Part shown: positions 1-12,014 of the stretch, piece after piece
Layout of the letters: each line of letters opens with the position of its first letter
Position numbering within the stretch: position 1 is the first letter of the stretch
Source of the DNA: Panorpa germanica
Lineage: Eukaryota > Arthropoda > Insecta > Mecoptera > Panorpidae
DNA: 64,000 nucleotides
Assembly: GCA_963678705.1 (NCBI GenBank)
Contig: CAVMBN010000233.1
Location: 1 to 64,000, forward strand
Direction of reading: 5' to 3'
The notes under the pieces: model-generated
What the model was told of the DNA's origin: nothing
The model's input: only the letters and a program-made list of their open reading frames with translations
Databases searched by the model: none
Made by a program: the position numbers and the translations under genes

Positions 1-3000
1 TCACTACAATTTTTGTGTAAAAGAGACACAGTTAGTACAACAGTAAGTTTAAAAATTATAAAAGTTAATATTAATTTTAATTTCATATTATATATAGCAG
101 CACTTGTGTGAATAAATGTGCATGTTATAATAAAAAAAAAACTATTTAATAACTTTTAATTATATAATTGTATGTAAAAATGTATTTTTTTATATAGAAT
201 GTCACGTTATCACCCACTCTTAAGCTATTTTAAAGTAACAGAAATGTGTTATTATTTTAAAAATTTTATTTTTTTAGTTTCATCACTACAATTTTTGTGT
301 AAAAGAGACACAGTTAGTACAACTGCAAGTTTAAAAAATATAAAAGTTATTATTAATTTTAATTTCATATTATATATACCAGCACTTGTGTGAACAAATG
401 TGTATGTTATAATAAAAAAAAAACTATTTAATAACTTTTAACCATATAATTGTATTTTTTTGTATAGAATGTCACGTTATCACCCACTCTTAAGCTATTT
501 TAAAGTAACAGAAATGTGTTATTATTTTAAAATTTTTTATTTATTTAGTTTTATCACTACAATTTTTGTGTAAAAGAGACACAGTTAGTACAACTGCAAG
601 TTTAAAAAATATAAAAGTTATTATTAATTTTAATTTCATATTATATATAGCAGCACTTGTGTGAACAAATGTGCATGATATAATAAAAAAAAACTATTTA
701 ATAACTTTTAACCATATAATTGTATGTAAAAATGTATTTTATTGTATAGAATGTCTCGTTATGACCCACTCTTAAGCTATTTTAAAGTAACAGAAATGTG
801 TTATTATTTTAAAATTTTTATTTTTTTAGTTCCATCATTACTATTTTTGAGAAAAAAGACACAGTTGGCACAACTGCAAGTATAAAAAATATAGAAGTTA
901 ATAATAATTTTAATTTCATATTATATATAGCAGCACTTGTGTGAACAAATGTGCATGTTATAATAAAAAAAAAACTATTTAATAACTTTTAACTATATAA
1001 TTGTATGTAAAAATGTATTTTTTTGTATAGAATGTCACGTTATCACCCACTCTTAAGCTATTTTAAAGTAACACAAATGTGTTATTATTTTAAAAATTTT
1101 ATTTTCTTAGTTCTATCATTACTATTTTTGAGTTAAAAAGACACAGTTGGTACAACTGCAAGTACAAAAAATATAAAAGTTAATAATAATTTTAATTTTA
1201 TATTATATATAGCAGCACTTGTGTGAACAAATGTGCATGTTATAATAAAAAAAACTATTTAATAACTTTTACCCATATAATTGTATGTAAAAATGTATTT
1301 TTTTGTATAGAATGTCACGTTATCACTCACCCTTAAGCTATTTTAAAGCATCAGAAATGTGTTATTATTTTAAAAATTTTATTTTTTTAGTTTCATCACT
1401 ACAATTTTTGTGTAAAAGAGACACAGTTAGTACAACTGCAAGTTTAAAAAATATAAAAGTTATTATTAATTTTAATTTCATATTATATATAGCAGCACTT
1501 GTGTAAACAAATGTGCATGTTATAATAAAAAAAAACTATTTAATAACTTTTAACCATATAATTGTATGTAAAAATGTATTTTTTTGTATGGAAAGTCACG
1601 TTATTACCCACTCTTAAGCTATTTTAAAGTAACAGAAATGTTATTATATTAAAAAAAATTTTTTTTTTATTTCCATCACCACAATTTTTGTGTAAAGGAG
1701 ACACAGTTAGTACAACTGCAAGTTTAAAAAATATAAAAGTTATTTTTAATTTTAATTTCATATTATATATAGCAGCACTTGTGTGAACAAATGTGCATGT
1801 TATAATAAAAAAAAAACTATTTAATAACTTTTAACTATATAATTGTATGTAAAAATGTATTTTTTTGTATAGAATGTCACGTTATCACCCACTCTTAAGC
1901 TATTTTAAAGTAACACAAATGTGTTTTTATTTTAAAAATTTTATTTTTTTAGTTCAATCATTACTATTTTTGAGTAAAAAAGACACAGTTGGTACAACTG
2001 CAAGTACAAAAAATATAAAAGTTAATAATAATTTTAATTTTATATTATATATAGCAGCACTTGTGTGAACAAATGTGCATGTTATAATAAAAAAAACTAT
2101 TTAATAACTTTTACCCATATAATTGTATGTAAAAATGTATTTTTTTGTATAGAATGTCACGTTATCACTCACCCTTAAGCTATTTTAAAGCATCAGAAAT
2201 GTGTTATTATTTTAAAAATTTAATTTTTTTAGTTTCATCACTACAATTTTTGTGTAAAAGAGACACAGTTAGTACAACTGCAAGTTTAAAAAATATAAAA
2301 GTTATTATTAATTTTAATTTCATATTATATATAGCAGCACTTGTGTAAACAAATGTGCATGTTATAATAAAAAAAAACTATTTAATAACTTTTAACCATA
2401 TAATTGTATGTAAAAATGTATTTTTTTGTATGGAAAGTCACGTTATTACCCACTCTTAAGCTATTTTAAAGTAACAGAAATGTGTTATTATTTTAAAAAT
2501 TTAATTTTTTTTGTTCCATCATTACTATTTTTAAGTAAAAAAGACACAGTTGGTACAACTGCAAGTACAAAAAATATAAAAGTTAATAATAATTTTAATT
2601 TCATATTATATATAGCAGCACTTGTGTGAACAAATGTACATGTTAAAATAAAAAAAAAATTATTTACTTACCTTTATCAATAAAGTTGTATGTAAAAATT
2701 TTTTTTTTTGTATAGAATTTCACTTTAACACCCAATCTTAATGTACTTTAAAGTAACAGAAATGTATTATTTTCTTAAATTTTAAATTTTTTGGTTCCTT
2801 CACTACTATTTTTGAATAAAAAGACACAGTTGGTACAACTGCAAGTATAAAAAATATAAAAGTTAATAATAATTTTAATTTCATGTTATATATAGCAGCA
2901 CTTGTATATACAAATGTGCATGATAAAATAAAAAAAAAAATTAAATAACTTTTTACCATATATTTGTATGTGAAAATATATTTTTTTGTAAAGAATTTTA

Positions 3001-6000
3001 CTTTATCACCCAGTCTTAAGGTATTTTAAAGTAACAGAAATGTATTAATATTTTAAAAATTTTATTTTTTTAGCTCCATCACTACAATTTTTGTGTAAAA
3101 GAGACACAGTTAGTACAACAGTAAGTTTAAAAATTATAAAAGTTAATATTAATTTTAATTTCATATTATATATAGCAGCACTTGTGTAAACAAATGTGCA
3201 TGTTATAATAAAAAAAAAACTATTTAATAACTTTTAACTATATAATTGTATGTAAAAATGTATTTTTTTGTATAAAATGTCACGTTATCACCCACTCTTA
3301 AGCTATTTTAAAGTAACAGAAATGTGTTATTATTTTAAAAAATTTATTTTTTGTATTTTCATCACCACAATTTTTGTGTAAAGGAGACACAGTACAACTG
3401 CAAGTTTAAAAAATATAAAAGTTATTTTTAATTTTAATTTCATATTATATATAGCAGCACTTGTGTGAACAAATGTGCATGCTATAATAAGAAAAAAACT
3501 ATTTAATAACTTTTAACTATATAATTGTATGTAAAAATGTATTTTTTTGTATAGAATGTCACGTTATCTCCCACTCTTAAGCTATTTTAAAGTAACAGAA
3601 ATGTGTTATTATTTTAAAAATTTTATTTTTTTAGTTCCATGATTACTATTTTTCAGTAAAAAAGACACAGTTGGTACAACTGCAAGTACAAAAAATATAA
3701 AAGTTAATAATAATTTTAATTTTATATTATATATAGCAGCACTTGTGTAAACAAATGTACATGTTAAAATAAAAAAAAAATTATTTACTCACTTTTAACA
3801 AGAAAGTTGTATGTAAAAATTAATTTTTTTGTATAGAATTTCACTTTAACACCCAATCTTAATGTACTTTAAAGTAACAGAAATGTATTATTTTCTTGAA
3901 TTTTAAATTTTTTGGTTCCTTCACTACTGTTTTTGAGTGAACAAGACACATTTGGTACAACTGCAAGTATAAAAAATATAAAAGTTATTAATAATTTTAA
4001 TTTCATGTTATATATAGCAGCACTTGTGTAAACAAATGTGCATGTTATAATAAAAAAAAAACTATTTAATAACTTTTAATTATATAATTGTATGTAAAAA
4101 TGTATTTTTTTGTATAGAATGTCACGTTATCACCCACTCTTAAGCTATTTTAAAGTAACAGAAATGTGTTATTATTTTAAAAAAATTATTTTTTTTATTT
4201 CCATCACTACAATTTTTGTGTAAAAGAGACACAGTTAGTACAACAGTAAGTTTAAAAATTATAAAAGTTAATATTAATTTTAATTTCATGTTATATATAG
4301 CAGCACTTGTGTGAACAAATGTGCATGTTATAATAAAAAAAAAATATTTAATAACTTTTAACCATATAATTGTATGTAAAAATGTATTTTTTTGTATAGA
4401 ATGTCACGTTATCACCCACTCTTAAGCTATTTTAAAGTAACAGAAATGTGTTATTATTTTAAAAATTTTATTTTTTTAGTTCCATTTCTACAATTTTTGT
4501 GCAAAAGAGACACAGTTAGTACAACTGCAAGTTTAAAAAATATAAAAGTTATTATTAATTTTAATTTCATATTATATATAGCAGCACTTGTGTGAACAAA
4601 TGTGCATAATATAATAAAAAAAAAATTATTTAATAACTTTTAACTATATAATTGTATGTAAAAATGTATTTTTTTGTATAGAATGTCACGTTATCACCCA
4701 CTCTTAAGCTATTTTAAAGTAACAGAAATGTGTTATTATTTTAAAAATTTTATTTTCTTAGTTCCTTCATTACTATTTTTGAGTAAAAAAGACACAGTTG
4801 GTACAACTGCAAGTACAAAAAATATAAAAGTTAATAATAATTTTAATTTCATATTATATATAGCAGCACTTGTGTATACAAATAAGCATGATAAAATAAA
4901 ACAAAATTTTATAACTTTTAATTATATATTTGTATGTAAAAATTTATTTTTTTGTATAGAATTTCACTTTACCACACAATCTAAATGTATTTTAAAGTAA
5001 CAGAAATGTATTATTATTTTAAAAATTTTATTTTTTTAGTTCCATCATTACTATTTTTGAGTAAAAAAGACACAGTTGGTACAACTGCAAGTAAAAAAAA
5101 TATAAAAGTTAATAATAATTTTAATTTTATATTATATATAGCAGCACTTGTGTAAACAAATGTGCATGTTGTAATAAAAAAAAAACTATTTATTAACTTT
5201 TAACTATATAATTGTATGTAAAAATGTATTTTTTTGTATGGAATGTCACGTTATCACCCACTCTTAAGCTATTTTAAAGTAACAGAAATGTGTTTTTATT
5301 TCAAAAATTTAATTTTTTTAGTTCCATCATTACTATTTTTAAGTAAAAAAGACACAGTTTGTACAACTGCAAGTACAAAAAATATAAAAGTTAATAATAA
5401 TTTTAATTTTATATTATATATAGCAGCACTTGTGTATACAAATGTGCATGATAAAATAAAACAAAATTTTATAACTTTTAACCATATATTTGTATGTAAA
5501 AATTTATTTTTTTGTATAGAATTTCACTTTACCACACAATCTAAATGTATTTTAAAGTAACAAAAATGTATTATTATTTTAAAATTTTTATTTTTTTAGT
5601 TCCATCATTACTATTTTTGAGTAAAAAAGACACAGTTGGTACAACTGCAAGTACAAAAAATATAAAAGTTATTATTAATTTTAATTTCATATTATATATA
5701 GCAGCACTTGTGTGAAAAAATGTGCATGTTATAATAAAAAAAACTATTTAATAACTTTTAACCATATAATTGTATGTAAAAATGTATTTTTTTGTATAGA
5801 ATGTCACGTTATCACCCACTCTTAAGCTATTTTAAAGTAACAGAAATGTGTTATTATTTTAAAAATTTTATTTTTTTAGTTCCATCATTACTATTTTTGA
5901 GTAAAAAAGACACAGTTGGTACAACTGCAAGTACAAAAAATATAAAAGTTAATAATAATTTTAATTTCATGTTATATATAGCAGCACTTGTATATACAAA

Positions 6001-7016
6001 TGTGCACGATAAAATAAAAAAAAAATTAAATAACTTTTTACCATATATTTGTATGTGAAAATATATTTTTTTGTAAAGAATTTTACTTTATCACCCAGTC
6101 TTAAGGTATTTTTAAGGAACAGAAATGTGTTAATATTTTTAAAATTTAATTTTTTTAGTTCCATCACTGCAATTTTTGTGTAAGAGAGACACAGTTAGTA
6201 CAACAGTAAGTTTAAAAATTATAAAAGTTAATATTAATTTTAATTTCATATTATATATAGCAGCACTTGTGTAAACAAATGAGCATGTTATAATAAAAAA
6301 AAAACTATTTAATAACTTTTAACCATATAATTGTATGTAAAAATGTATTTTTTTGTATAGAATGTCACGTTATCACCTACTCTTAAGCTATTTTAAAGTA
6401 ACAGAAATGTGTTATTATTTTAAAAATTTTATTTTTTTAGTTCCATCACTACAATTTTTGTGTAAAAGAGACACAGTTAGTACAACTGCAAGTTTAAAAA
6501 ATATAAAAGTTATTTTTAATTTTAATTTCATATTATATATAGCAGCACTTGTGTGAACAAATGTGCATGTTATAATAAAAAAAAAACTATTTAATAACTT
6601 TTAATTATATAATTGTATGTAAAAATGTATTTTTTTGTATAGAATGTCACGTTATCACCCACTCTTAAGCTATTTTAAAGTAACAGAAATGTGTTATTAT
6701 TTTAAAAATTTTATTTTTTTAGTTCCCTTATTACTATTTTTGAGTAAAAGAGACACAGTTAGTACAACTGCAAGTTTAAAAAATATAAATATTATTATTA
6801 ATTTTTATTTCATATTATATATAGCAGCACTTGTGTGAACAAATGTGCATGTTATAAAAAAAAAAAAACTATTTAATAACTTTTAGCCATATAATTGTAT
6901 GTAAAAATGTATTTTTTTGTATAGGATGTCACGTTATCACCCACTCTTAAGCTATTTTAAAGTAACAGAAATGTGTTACTATTTTAAAAGTTTTATTTTT
7001 TTAGTTTTATCACTAC
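1..7016 (+). repeat. 281-bp satellite array I
   Basis: About 25 head-to-tail copies of a ~281 bp AT-rich monomer fill this stretch; equivalent points recur at 1303, 1865, 2145, 2426, 4392, 4674, 5234, 5792, 6353 and 6635. Each monomer has a landmark GTCACGTTATCACCCACTC, a T-rich run ending TTTTTTTAG, a GACACAGTT block, TATATATAGCAGCAC and an A-rich tail beginning AATAAAA. Two sequence classes coexist: class A reads ...TTTTTGTGTAAAAGAGAC and class B reads ...TTTTTGAGTAAAAAAGAC. A divergent subtype (AATTTCACTTTAACACC) occurs near 2718 and 3834. About 11 copies keep a frame that opens with ATG at the landmark and runs 64 codons; the rest are broken by stops or indels. The array starts before the window and is cut at 7016 by an LTR. 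No known function; satellite homogenisation alone could explain the shared ORF. Confidence 0.95.
1031..2714 (+). repeat. 842-bp trimeric higher-order duplication in array I
   Basis: Three consecutive monomers (about 1031-1872) are repeated almost exactly by the next three (about 1873-2714). Private variants recur at this spacing: ACACAAATG in place of ACAGAAATG at about 1071 and 1913, TATCACTCACCC with AAAGCATCAG at about 1320 and 2162, and TATGGAAAGTCACG at about 1587 and 2429. This indicates a recent unequal exchange of three monomers. Confidence 0.85.
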
Positions 7017-7645
7017 TGGTTAAGAACGCATACACAACCTATATTTGTATATAGATATTTCACGTTCTTTAATGTATTTTATTAGAATATAATTTTGTAT
7101 ATTTTTAGTTCTTAAGTTTTGTAATAAATCTTTTGTTTAACCAAATAATTTATCTTTTCTTTGTTATTGAATTAACTAACAAAGTTATTGTCATTGTTAC
7201 TCTGACATTGTATTATATTTTACAAACCAGTTTCAAGGGCACACAGCTGGCCTGCCAAATGCATTTGTACCAATGTACTTTTAAAACACTATTAAAATAA
7301 TCATTATTAACTCAGACTTCATACAGTAAACATCACTAAATATCTTTAAATTATTAACTCAAACGTCGTACAATAAACACCAAATTATTAGCTATCATCT
7401 AGAACAGTAAACATCTAAAATATCAGCTCCAACTTTTAACAGTTTGATAATTATAATAAAATTTTAATAGTGAATTGTATCACAGTATCATTGATATATA
7501 TAGTTATTCATTTAATTTTTAATTATTGTAACTCGTCACGGTGCACTTCGTTATAAATGTTTTTTGCAAAATTCTTGCATTTCGCTGCCTTTTCTTACAA
7601 ACGTTGGCTTGTGTAATTATTTGATCCTTCGACACGAATCAACCA
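7017..7645 (+). repeat. LTR 1 (BEL/Pao cluster, left end)
   Basis: 629 bp starting TGGTTAAGAACGCATACAC and ending CGAATCAACCA. The first ~510 bp match LTR 2 with only a few differences, but from about 7530 to the end the two diverge and LTR 1 lacks ~140 bp found in LTR 2. The right part of LTR 1 therefore comes from a different subfamily, or has been converted. It abuts satellite sequence directly at ...TATCACTAC on the left. Confidence 0.85.
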
Positions 7646-7935
7646 TTTGGTCGGCTTCGAGCCGGATGCGAGCTAATATAATCAGCATTTTGATCCTTCG
7701 AAGAAGACTCACAAACATTTGGTCGTCTTCAAGAGCGGATATACACCATTAAACCATCTTCAAGAACGGATTCACAAGAATTGATCATCTTGAAGAACGA
7801 ATATTCAGCATTTTTCAAAGAAGATTCCATCCATTTGATCATCTTCAAGCAAGATTCTCATCAACGGATCCAGCAATTGAGCATCTTCAAAGAAGATTCA
7901 TCCCACATTGGTCATCTTTGAAAAGGATTCATCAA
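7646..7935 (+). repeat. Short degenerate motif array just downstream of LTR 1
   Basis: About ten copies of a 24-30 bp degenerate motif of the type CATTTGGTCGTCTTCAAGAGCGGAT follow the LTR end. The first copy reads TTTGGTCGGCTTCGAGCCGG, which resembles the priming-site region I recall next to LTRs of insect BEL/Pao elements (from memory). Equivalent arrays lie at about 12776-13045 and 19218-19430. They may be amplified copies of the primer-binding region. Confidence 0.6.
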
Positions 7936-8364
7936 GCAAGGTGAACAATCTAAAAAAACTCACTTTTGGCGTCAAGTACAACAGCACACACGAGTCAATC
8001 GCAGCAGCATCTGGATTCAGTCTTGAAACGAGAGCTACTACACGAGAGTGGTGTCAAGGTAATCCTAAAACATTTATATAATTCCCATCCTATCCTTTAT
8101 TACCTCTATTTTGGGTTTTTGCACTTACATCTTTCATATTTTACAAATTTTACATTTACTACTGTTCAAGCGTTATTTCATTTTACCAAGGTGTTTAGAC
8201 ATCAATGATTCACTTCCATCATAAGTTCGTATCATTGTTGTATTATATTTTTTAATCAATCTTTCAACGATATTTAGTTTCTGTTTGTAGTTAATAAATC
8301 CTTGCCACTTTAGTCAAGTCATTTAGCATTACCAAGCTAATGACCATCTATAGGGCTCGTATTA

Positions 8365-8930
8365 GTGTCATTAAGCACACACACACATTTACATAAATTG
8401 CATTGGTTGCGAATATTAGATTCCACAAGTATAGCCTCTTATATTACGTCATTTATTGTCCTCTCATAGGAATACGACACTTAGAGCACATACGCCAATC
8501 GCATTTTTTAGCGAATATTATTATTCCATCTTAAGCATTTGAATATATTTGTTCAAATCAAAATACTCATCTGTGTATTTTGCACAGAAATCTTTTTACG
8601 TGTTACGTAATAGATCATCGATTATATTATTGCATCCACAATAATATATATCTTTTTCAATTATTTTTTAAATATTTGAATTATATTTGTGTCATTCAGC
8701 ACACATACATTAATTGCATTGGTTGCGAACATTCGATTCCATAAGTATAATCTCACATAGGTCATCTAAAGTCTCCTCATAGGATTAAGACATTTAGAGT
8801 ACATACGCCAATCGCATTTACATAGCGAATATTATTATTCCATTTTTTAGCGTTTGAATTCTTTTTTCAAACCAAAATTACCGTCTGTGTATTTTGCACA
8901 GAAGTCTTTTACGTATTGTACGTAATAGAG
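8365..8930 (+). repeat. Direct repeat pair in the leader of copy 1
   Basis: Two ~245 bp blocks, 8365-8616 and 8689-8930, share landmarks in the same order: GTGTCATT.AGCACACA, TTAATTGCATTGGTTGCGAA, ACGCCAATCGCATTT, AGCGAATATTATTATTCCAT and CTGTGTATTTTGCACAGAA. The same pair is present in copy 2 (about 13477-13730 and 13797-14042) and copy 3 (about 19863-20110 and 20181-20404), so the duplication predates the tandem array. The TGTGTATTTTGCACA stretch is itself a small inverted repeat. Confidence 0.8.
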
Positions 8931-9029
8931 TACCTTTCATATTATTTGCATCAGCAATAATACACTATTACAATTAGTTTTAAATATTATATTTAAAATA
9001 TCAATAGAGATTTTAAAGTCACATTCACA

Positions 9030-12014
9030 ATGTCTTTAAAAACCTTAATTACAAAAATACATAATATTAAATCATCATTAAATCGATGCAGTAAAGCCAT
9101 CAAAAATGTTGATATAAAAGATCCATCCACTTACGATGTGGAAAATATAAAGTTTCTTCATAAACAATGGGAACCACTAATGGCTTCTATTAATAAAACT
9201 CACTCTCAAATGAGAGAATTAGTAGAAGATGAGAGTGAATTGGATCTCATTGATGAAGAAAATACCGATTTTTGGATGCAATACGTTAAAATAGGCGCAA
9301 AAATCAATAAAATTATCTCAGCGTCTAAATCAATTGAAGCATCAAACACTTCAATTTCTAAAGCTGCCACTTCCAGCACACTCACAGCGCAAGTCAAACG
9401 CACAAGTCAAGTTATGTTATCAACCGCTTTAGTCAACATACCTGACAAAAACGGTAAAACAATTACTGCACGCGCGCTTCTGGATAACGGTAGTCCATCA
9501 AGTTTTATAACCAAAGGTTTATTACAAAAATTAAAAATTCACACTACAAATTCGGATGTAGTTGCTACCGGAATTGATAATTCCGAAGCTAAAACTCATA
9601 AACAAGCAAAAATCACTTTGCATTCATCCAATAACAATTACAAAACGTTTGTAAATTGTCTGCTCATAGACACAATAACCGACAAAATCCCACACATCAA
9701 ATTGGATATTGTCAATCTATCAATACCGCATACAATAAAACTAGCAGATCCTAGTTTTAACGAACCACAATCTGTGGATTTATTGTTAGGAGCTGACATT
9801 TTTTGGAAATTATTACGCGTAGGCAAATCAACACTATCCAATAATCGATTGCAGTTGCAAAATACTTCACTAGGTTGGATAGTTACTAAATACAAATCTG
9901 CTACCAACAACAATCATGTGCATCATTATCACACATCCTTGCAAACTCAAATTCCCAAGCTTTGTGAAAGCGAGTCTGTTAAGAAATGTAGGACTTTAAC
10001 TTCAGAAGAACAAGCATGTCATGATCATTGTAGCAAAACTATTACTCGCGATTCAGATCGTAGATTCGCAATTACATTACCATTAAAATTGCCCACATCA
10101 GCCCTAGGGGATACCAAAACCACAGCTACCCAACAATTGCTTTCATTTGAAAGAAAATTTGATAGAAACAAACAACATAAATCTATGTATTCTGCATTCA
10201 CTCATGAATATATACGATCAGGTCATATGACTACTAACATTATTCATAATTCATCCGAACCTACATATATTTTACTGCATCACGGTATAGGAGATTCCAA
10301 AACATCAATTACTAAACCCTTTCTTTTACCACAAAGAAAGCGTGTCACTAGTAAACATCATAAATCATACATATTGTCAAACTACTCCATAGCCAAGTCA
10401 AATTTTATATTTGACAAATTTTTAAATTTTAAATCGATCAATAGCGTCACCACATACTATTTACGTTTCATTCAAAATTCTAGAAACAAGACAAACGGCA
10501 TTTTTACGGTCAAGGAATTGCATAATTCAATTCATTTACTTATGAAATTAACCAAAGCAAATGTTTTATCATTAATAGCTAGAACCTTGGATCCACTCAC
10601 ATTACAATTGCCTTGTGACATACCATGCAAATTAATGATACAACAGCTATGGTTAATTAACTTACATACAAGGTCTAAATTATTATTTTTAAATTCACAT
10701 CCATATGCCACAAACACCACCCTTAATGATTCATATGTTGATAAGCTTCTGACTGGATCAAATGATCTATCAGAATTCAAGTTACGCTGTATTAAAACAA
10801 TAGAAACATTAAGTAGTGCAGGATCTTATTTACGAAAATGGATGTCGAATGATCCCATTATTTTATTTGATTTAGACAACAATATTCAAGACCAACTCTT
10901 TTATATAGATCACGCAGACTTAGAGCATTTCGAAATTTTAGATGTCAAATGGTGCTCAAAAACATACTGTTTCAAATACAATATCGCCCATTTTGATCCA
11001 CCTATAAAATTACCCCAAAAAAATGTTCTATCTTTCATGGCCAAAATCTTTGATCCACATGGATTATTATCACCCTGCGTCAAACCGTTTATGCTATTGA
11101 GACAACAAGTAAGGCTAACAAATCTACACTGGAATGTTGAAATTCCAGAATTTTCAGTAAAAACATGGACTCCTTTAATAAAGCAATTACCGACCTCAAA
11201 CAATGCATCCATACCACAAAAATCATTAATCAAGAATTCCAAAACATTTGAAATTCATGGTTTTTGTGATGCGTTAGAAAATGCATATGGTTCTTGTATT
11301 TATCTTAAATATATCAACCGCAATATCATAATTGACAAACTCTTCTATATCGACCCAGGAGGTATAGAATATTTCAAAATTTTAATCGTTAAATGGCACT
11401 CTGAACCTGACTGTTTTAAATACAGTATTTTACATTGTTATCCACTTGCCAAAATAACGAAATTAAAACATCATACCAACTTCAAAGACACTTGTACACT
11501 GCAAACTCAAATTGAGGCAATCCTCAATTTCCATCCCTTTTTTCCCGCTTCCAATAATCCCAATGACCTTATTCCCTTCACACCTGGACACCTCTTATTA
11601 GGACGGCAGATCACAAGAATCGCTCCTGCAGAGGACGCTCTAATCAAATTAAGCCGAACGCAGCGCTACTCACAATTTCAAGACTTTGTTCAAAGTTGTT
11701 GGAAACAATGGTCAAGCGAATACTTAGGAAGCTGTAATCAGCTCGTGAAGTGGAAAATGTCAAATGATGCTGTACCGCAGCAAGGAACTTTGGTCTTAAT
11801 TAAGAAGCCAAAGCTTCCTCCATCGCAATGGATGTTGGATAGCCCAGTGAAATTAAGTGCTAATGAAGTTTCAGCGACTCGAGCAGCCACTATCAAGACA
11901 GCTAAGGGAAAAACAAAGCGTCTAGTGCAATATCTCGTTCCGCTACTTATTACAGAACATCAGTTGAAAACCAAGATGACTCTTACAATTTTCAACGCGC
12001 GGGAGTATGGTTAA
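9030..12014 (+). CDS. Deleted BEL/Pao polyprotein, 994 codons, non-autonomous
   Basis: Starts at the first ATG after the leader, the same start as in copy 2. The N-terminal ~115 residues are a gag start; the rest of gag, including any zinc knuckle, is missing. Next comes an aspartic protease domain with LLDNGS at about residues 151-156 (Asn where DSG/DTG is usual). Then come scattered fragments: a reverse transcriptase piece with YVDK at about 569-572 in place of the family's YVDD box, the connection and start of the RNase H domain (HGFCD), and finally the DUF5641-type integrase C-terminus. A ~36-residue segment with FYID..D.E.F..L.VKW occurs twice (about 10890-11000 and 11345-11460). RNase H and integrase cores are absent. 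The stop codon lies inside LTR 2 (GGT TAA at 12009-12014). An open frame of this size after such scrambling is unexpected, but no enzyme activity is likely except perhaps protease. Confidence 0.8.
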   Translation: MSLKTLITKIHNIKSSLNRCSKAIKNVDIKDPSTYDVENIKFLHKQWEPLMASINKTHSQMRELVEDESELDLIDEENTDFWMQYVKIGAKINKIISASKSIEASNTSISKAATSSTLTAQVKRTSQVMLSTALVNIPDKNGKTITARALLDNGSPSSFITKGLLQKLKIHTTNSDVVATGIDNSEAKTHKQAKITLHSSNNNYKTFVNCLLIDTITDKIPHIKLDIVNLSIPHTIKLADPSFNEPQSVDLLLGADIFWKLLRVGKSTLSNNRLQLQNTSLGWIVTKYKSATNNNHVHHYHTSLQTQIPKLCESESVKKCRTLTSEEQACHDHCSKTITRDSDRRFAITLPLKLPTSALGDTKTTATQQLLSFERKFDRNKQHKSMYSAFTHEYIRSGHMTTNIIHNSSEPTYILLHHGIGDSKTSITKPFLLPQRKRVTSKHHKSYILSNYSIAKSNFIFDKFLNFKSINSVTTYYLRFIQNSRNKTNGIFTVKELHNSIHLLMKLTKANVLSLIARTLDPLTLQLPCDIPCKLMIQQLWLINLHTRSKLLFLNSHPYATNTTLNDSYVDKLLTGSNDLSEFKLRCIKTIETLSSAGSYLRKWMSNDPIILFDLDNNIQDQLFYIDHADLEHFEILDVKWCSKTYCFKYNIAHFDPPIKLPQKNVLSFMAKIFDPHGLLSPCVKPFMLLRQQVRLTNLHWNVEIPEFSVKTWTPLIKQLPTSNNASIPQKSLIKNSKTFEIHGFCDALENAYGSCIYLKYINRNIIIDKLFYIDPGGIEYFKILIVKWHSEPDCFKYSILHCYPLAKITKLKHHTNFKDTCTLQTQIEAILNFHPFFPASNNPNDLIPFTPGHLLLGRQITRIAPAEDALIKLSRTQRYSQFQDFVQSCWKQWSSEYLGSCNQLVKWKMSNDAVPQQGTLVLIKKPKLPPSQWMLDSPVKLSANEVSATRAATIKTAKGKTKRLVQYLVPLLITEHQLKTKMTLTIFNAREYG

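Larger units (their letters stand above)
7646..9029 (+). other. 5' leader of BEL/Pao copy 1
   Basis: No convincing gene. An 80-codon open frame at 7966-8208 begins at TTG and is conserved in the other copies, but only because the whole leader is. The leader holds a degenerate short-motif array (7646-7935) and a pair of ~250 bp direct repeats (8365-8616 and 8689-8930). The start codon of the polyprotein follows at 9030 after CACATTCACA. Confidence 0.7.

Noticed and set aside
1..7016. CRISPR-like array
   Set aside because: The repeats are continuous 281 bp monomers with no separate unique spacers, and the surrounding elements are eukaryotic.
7966..8208. 80-codon frame in the BEL/Pao leader, also at 13135 and 19463
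   Set aside because: It needs a TTG start, has no recognisable domain, and is conserved only as far as the whole leader is conserved between copies.
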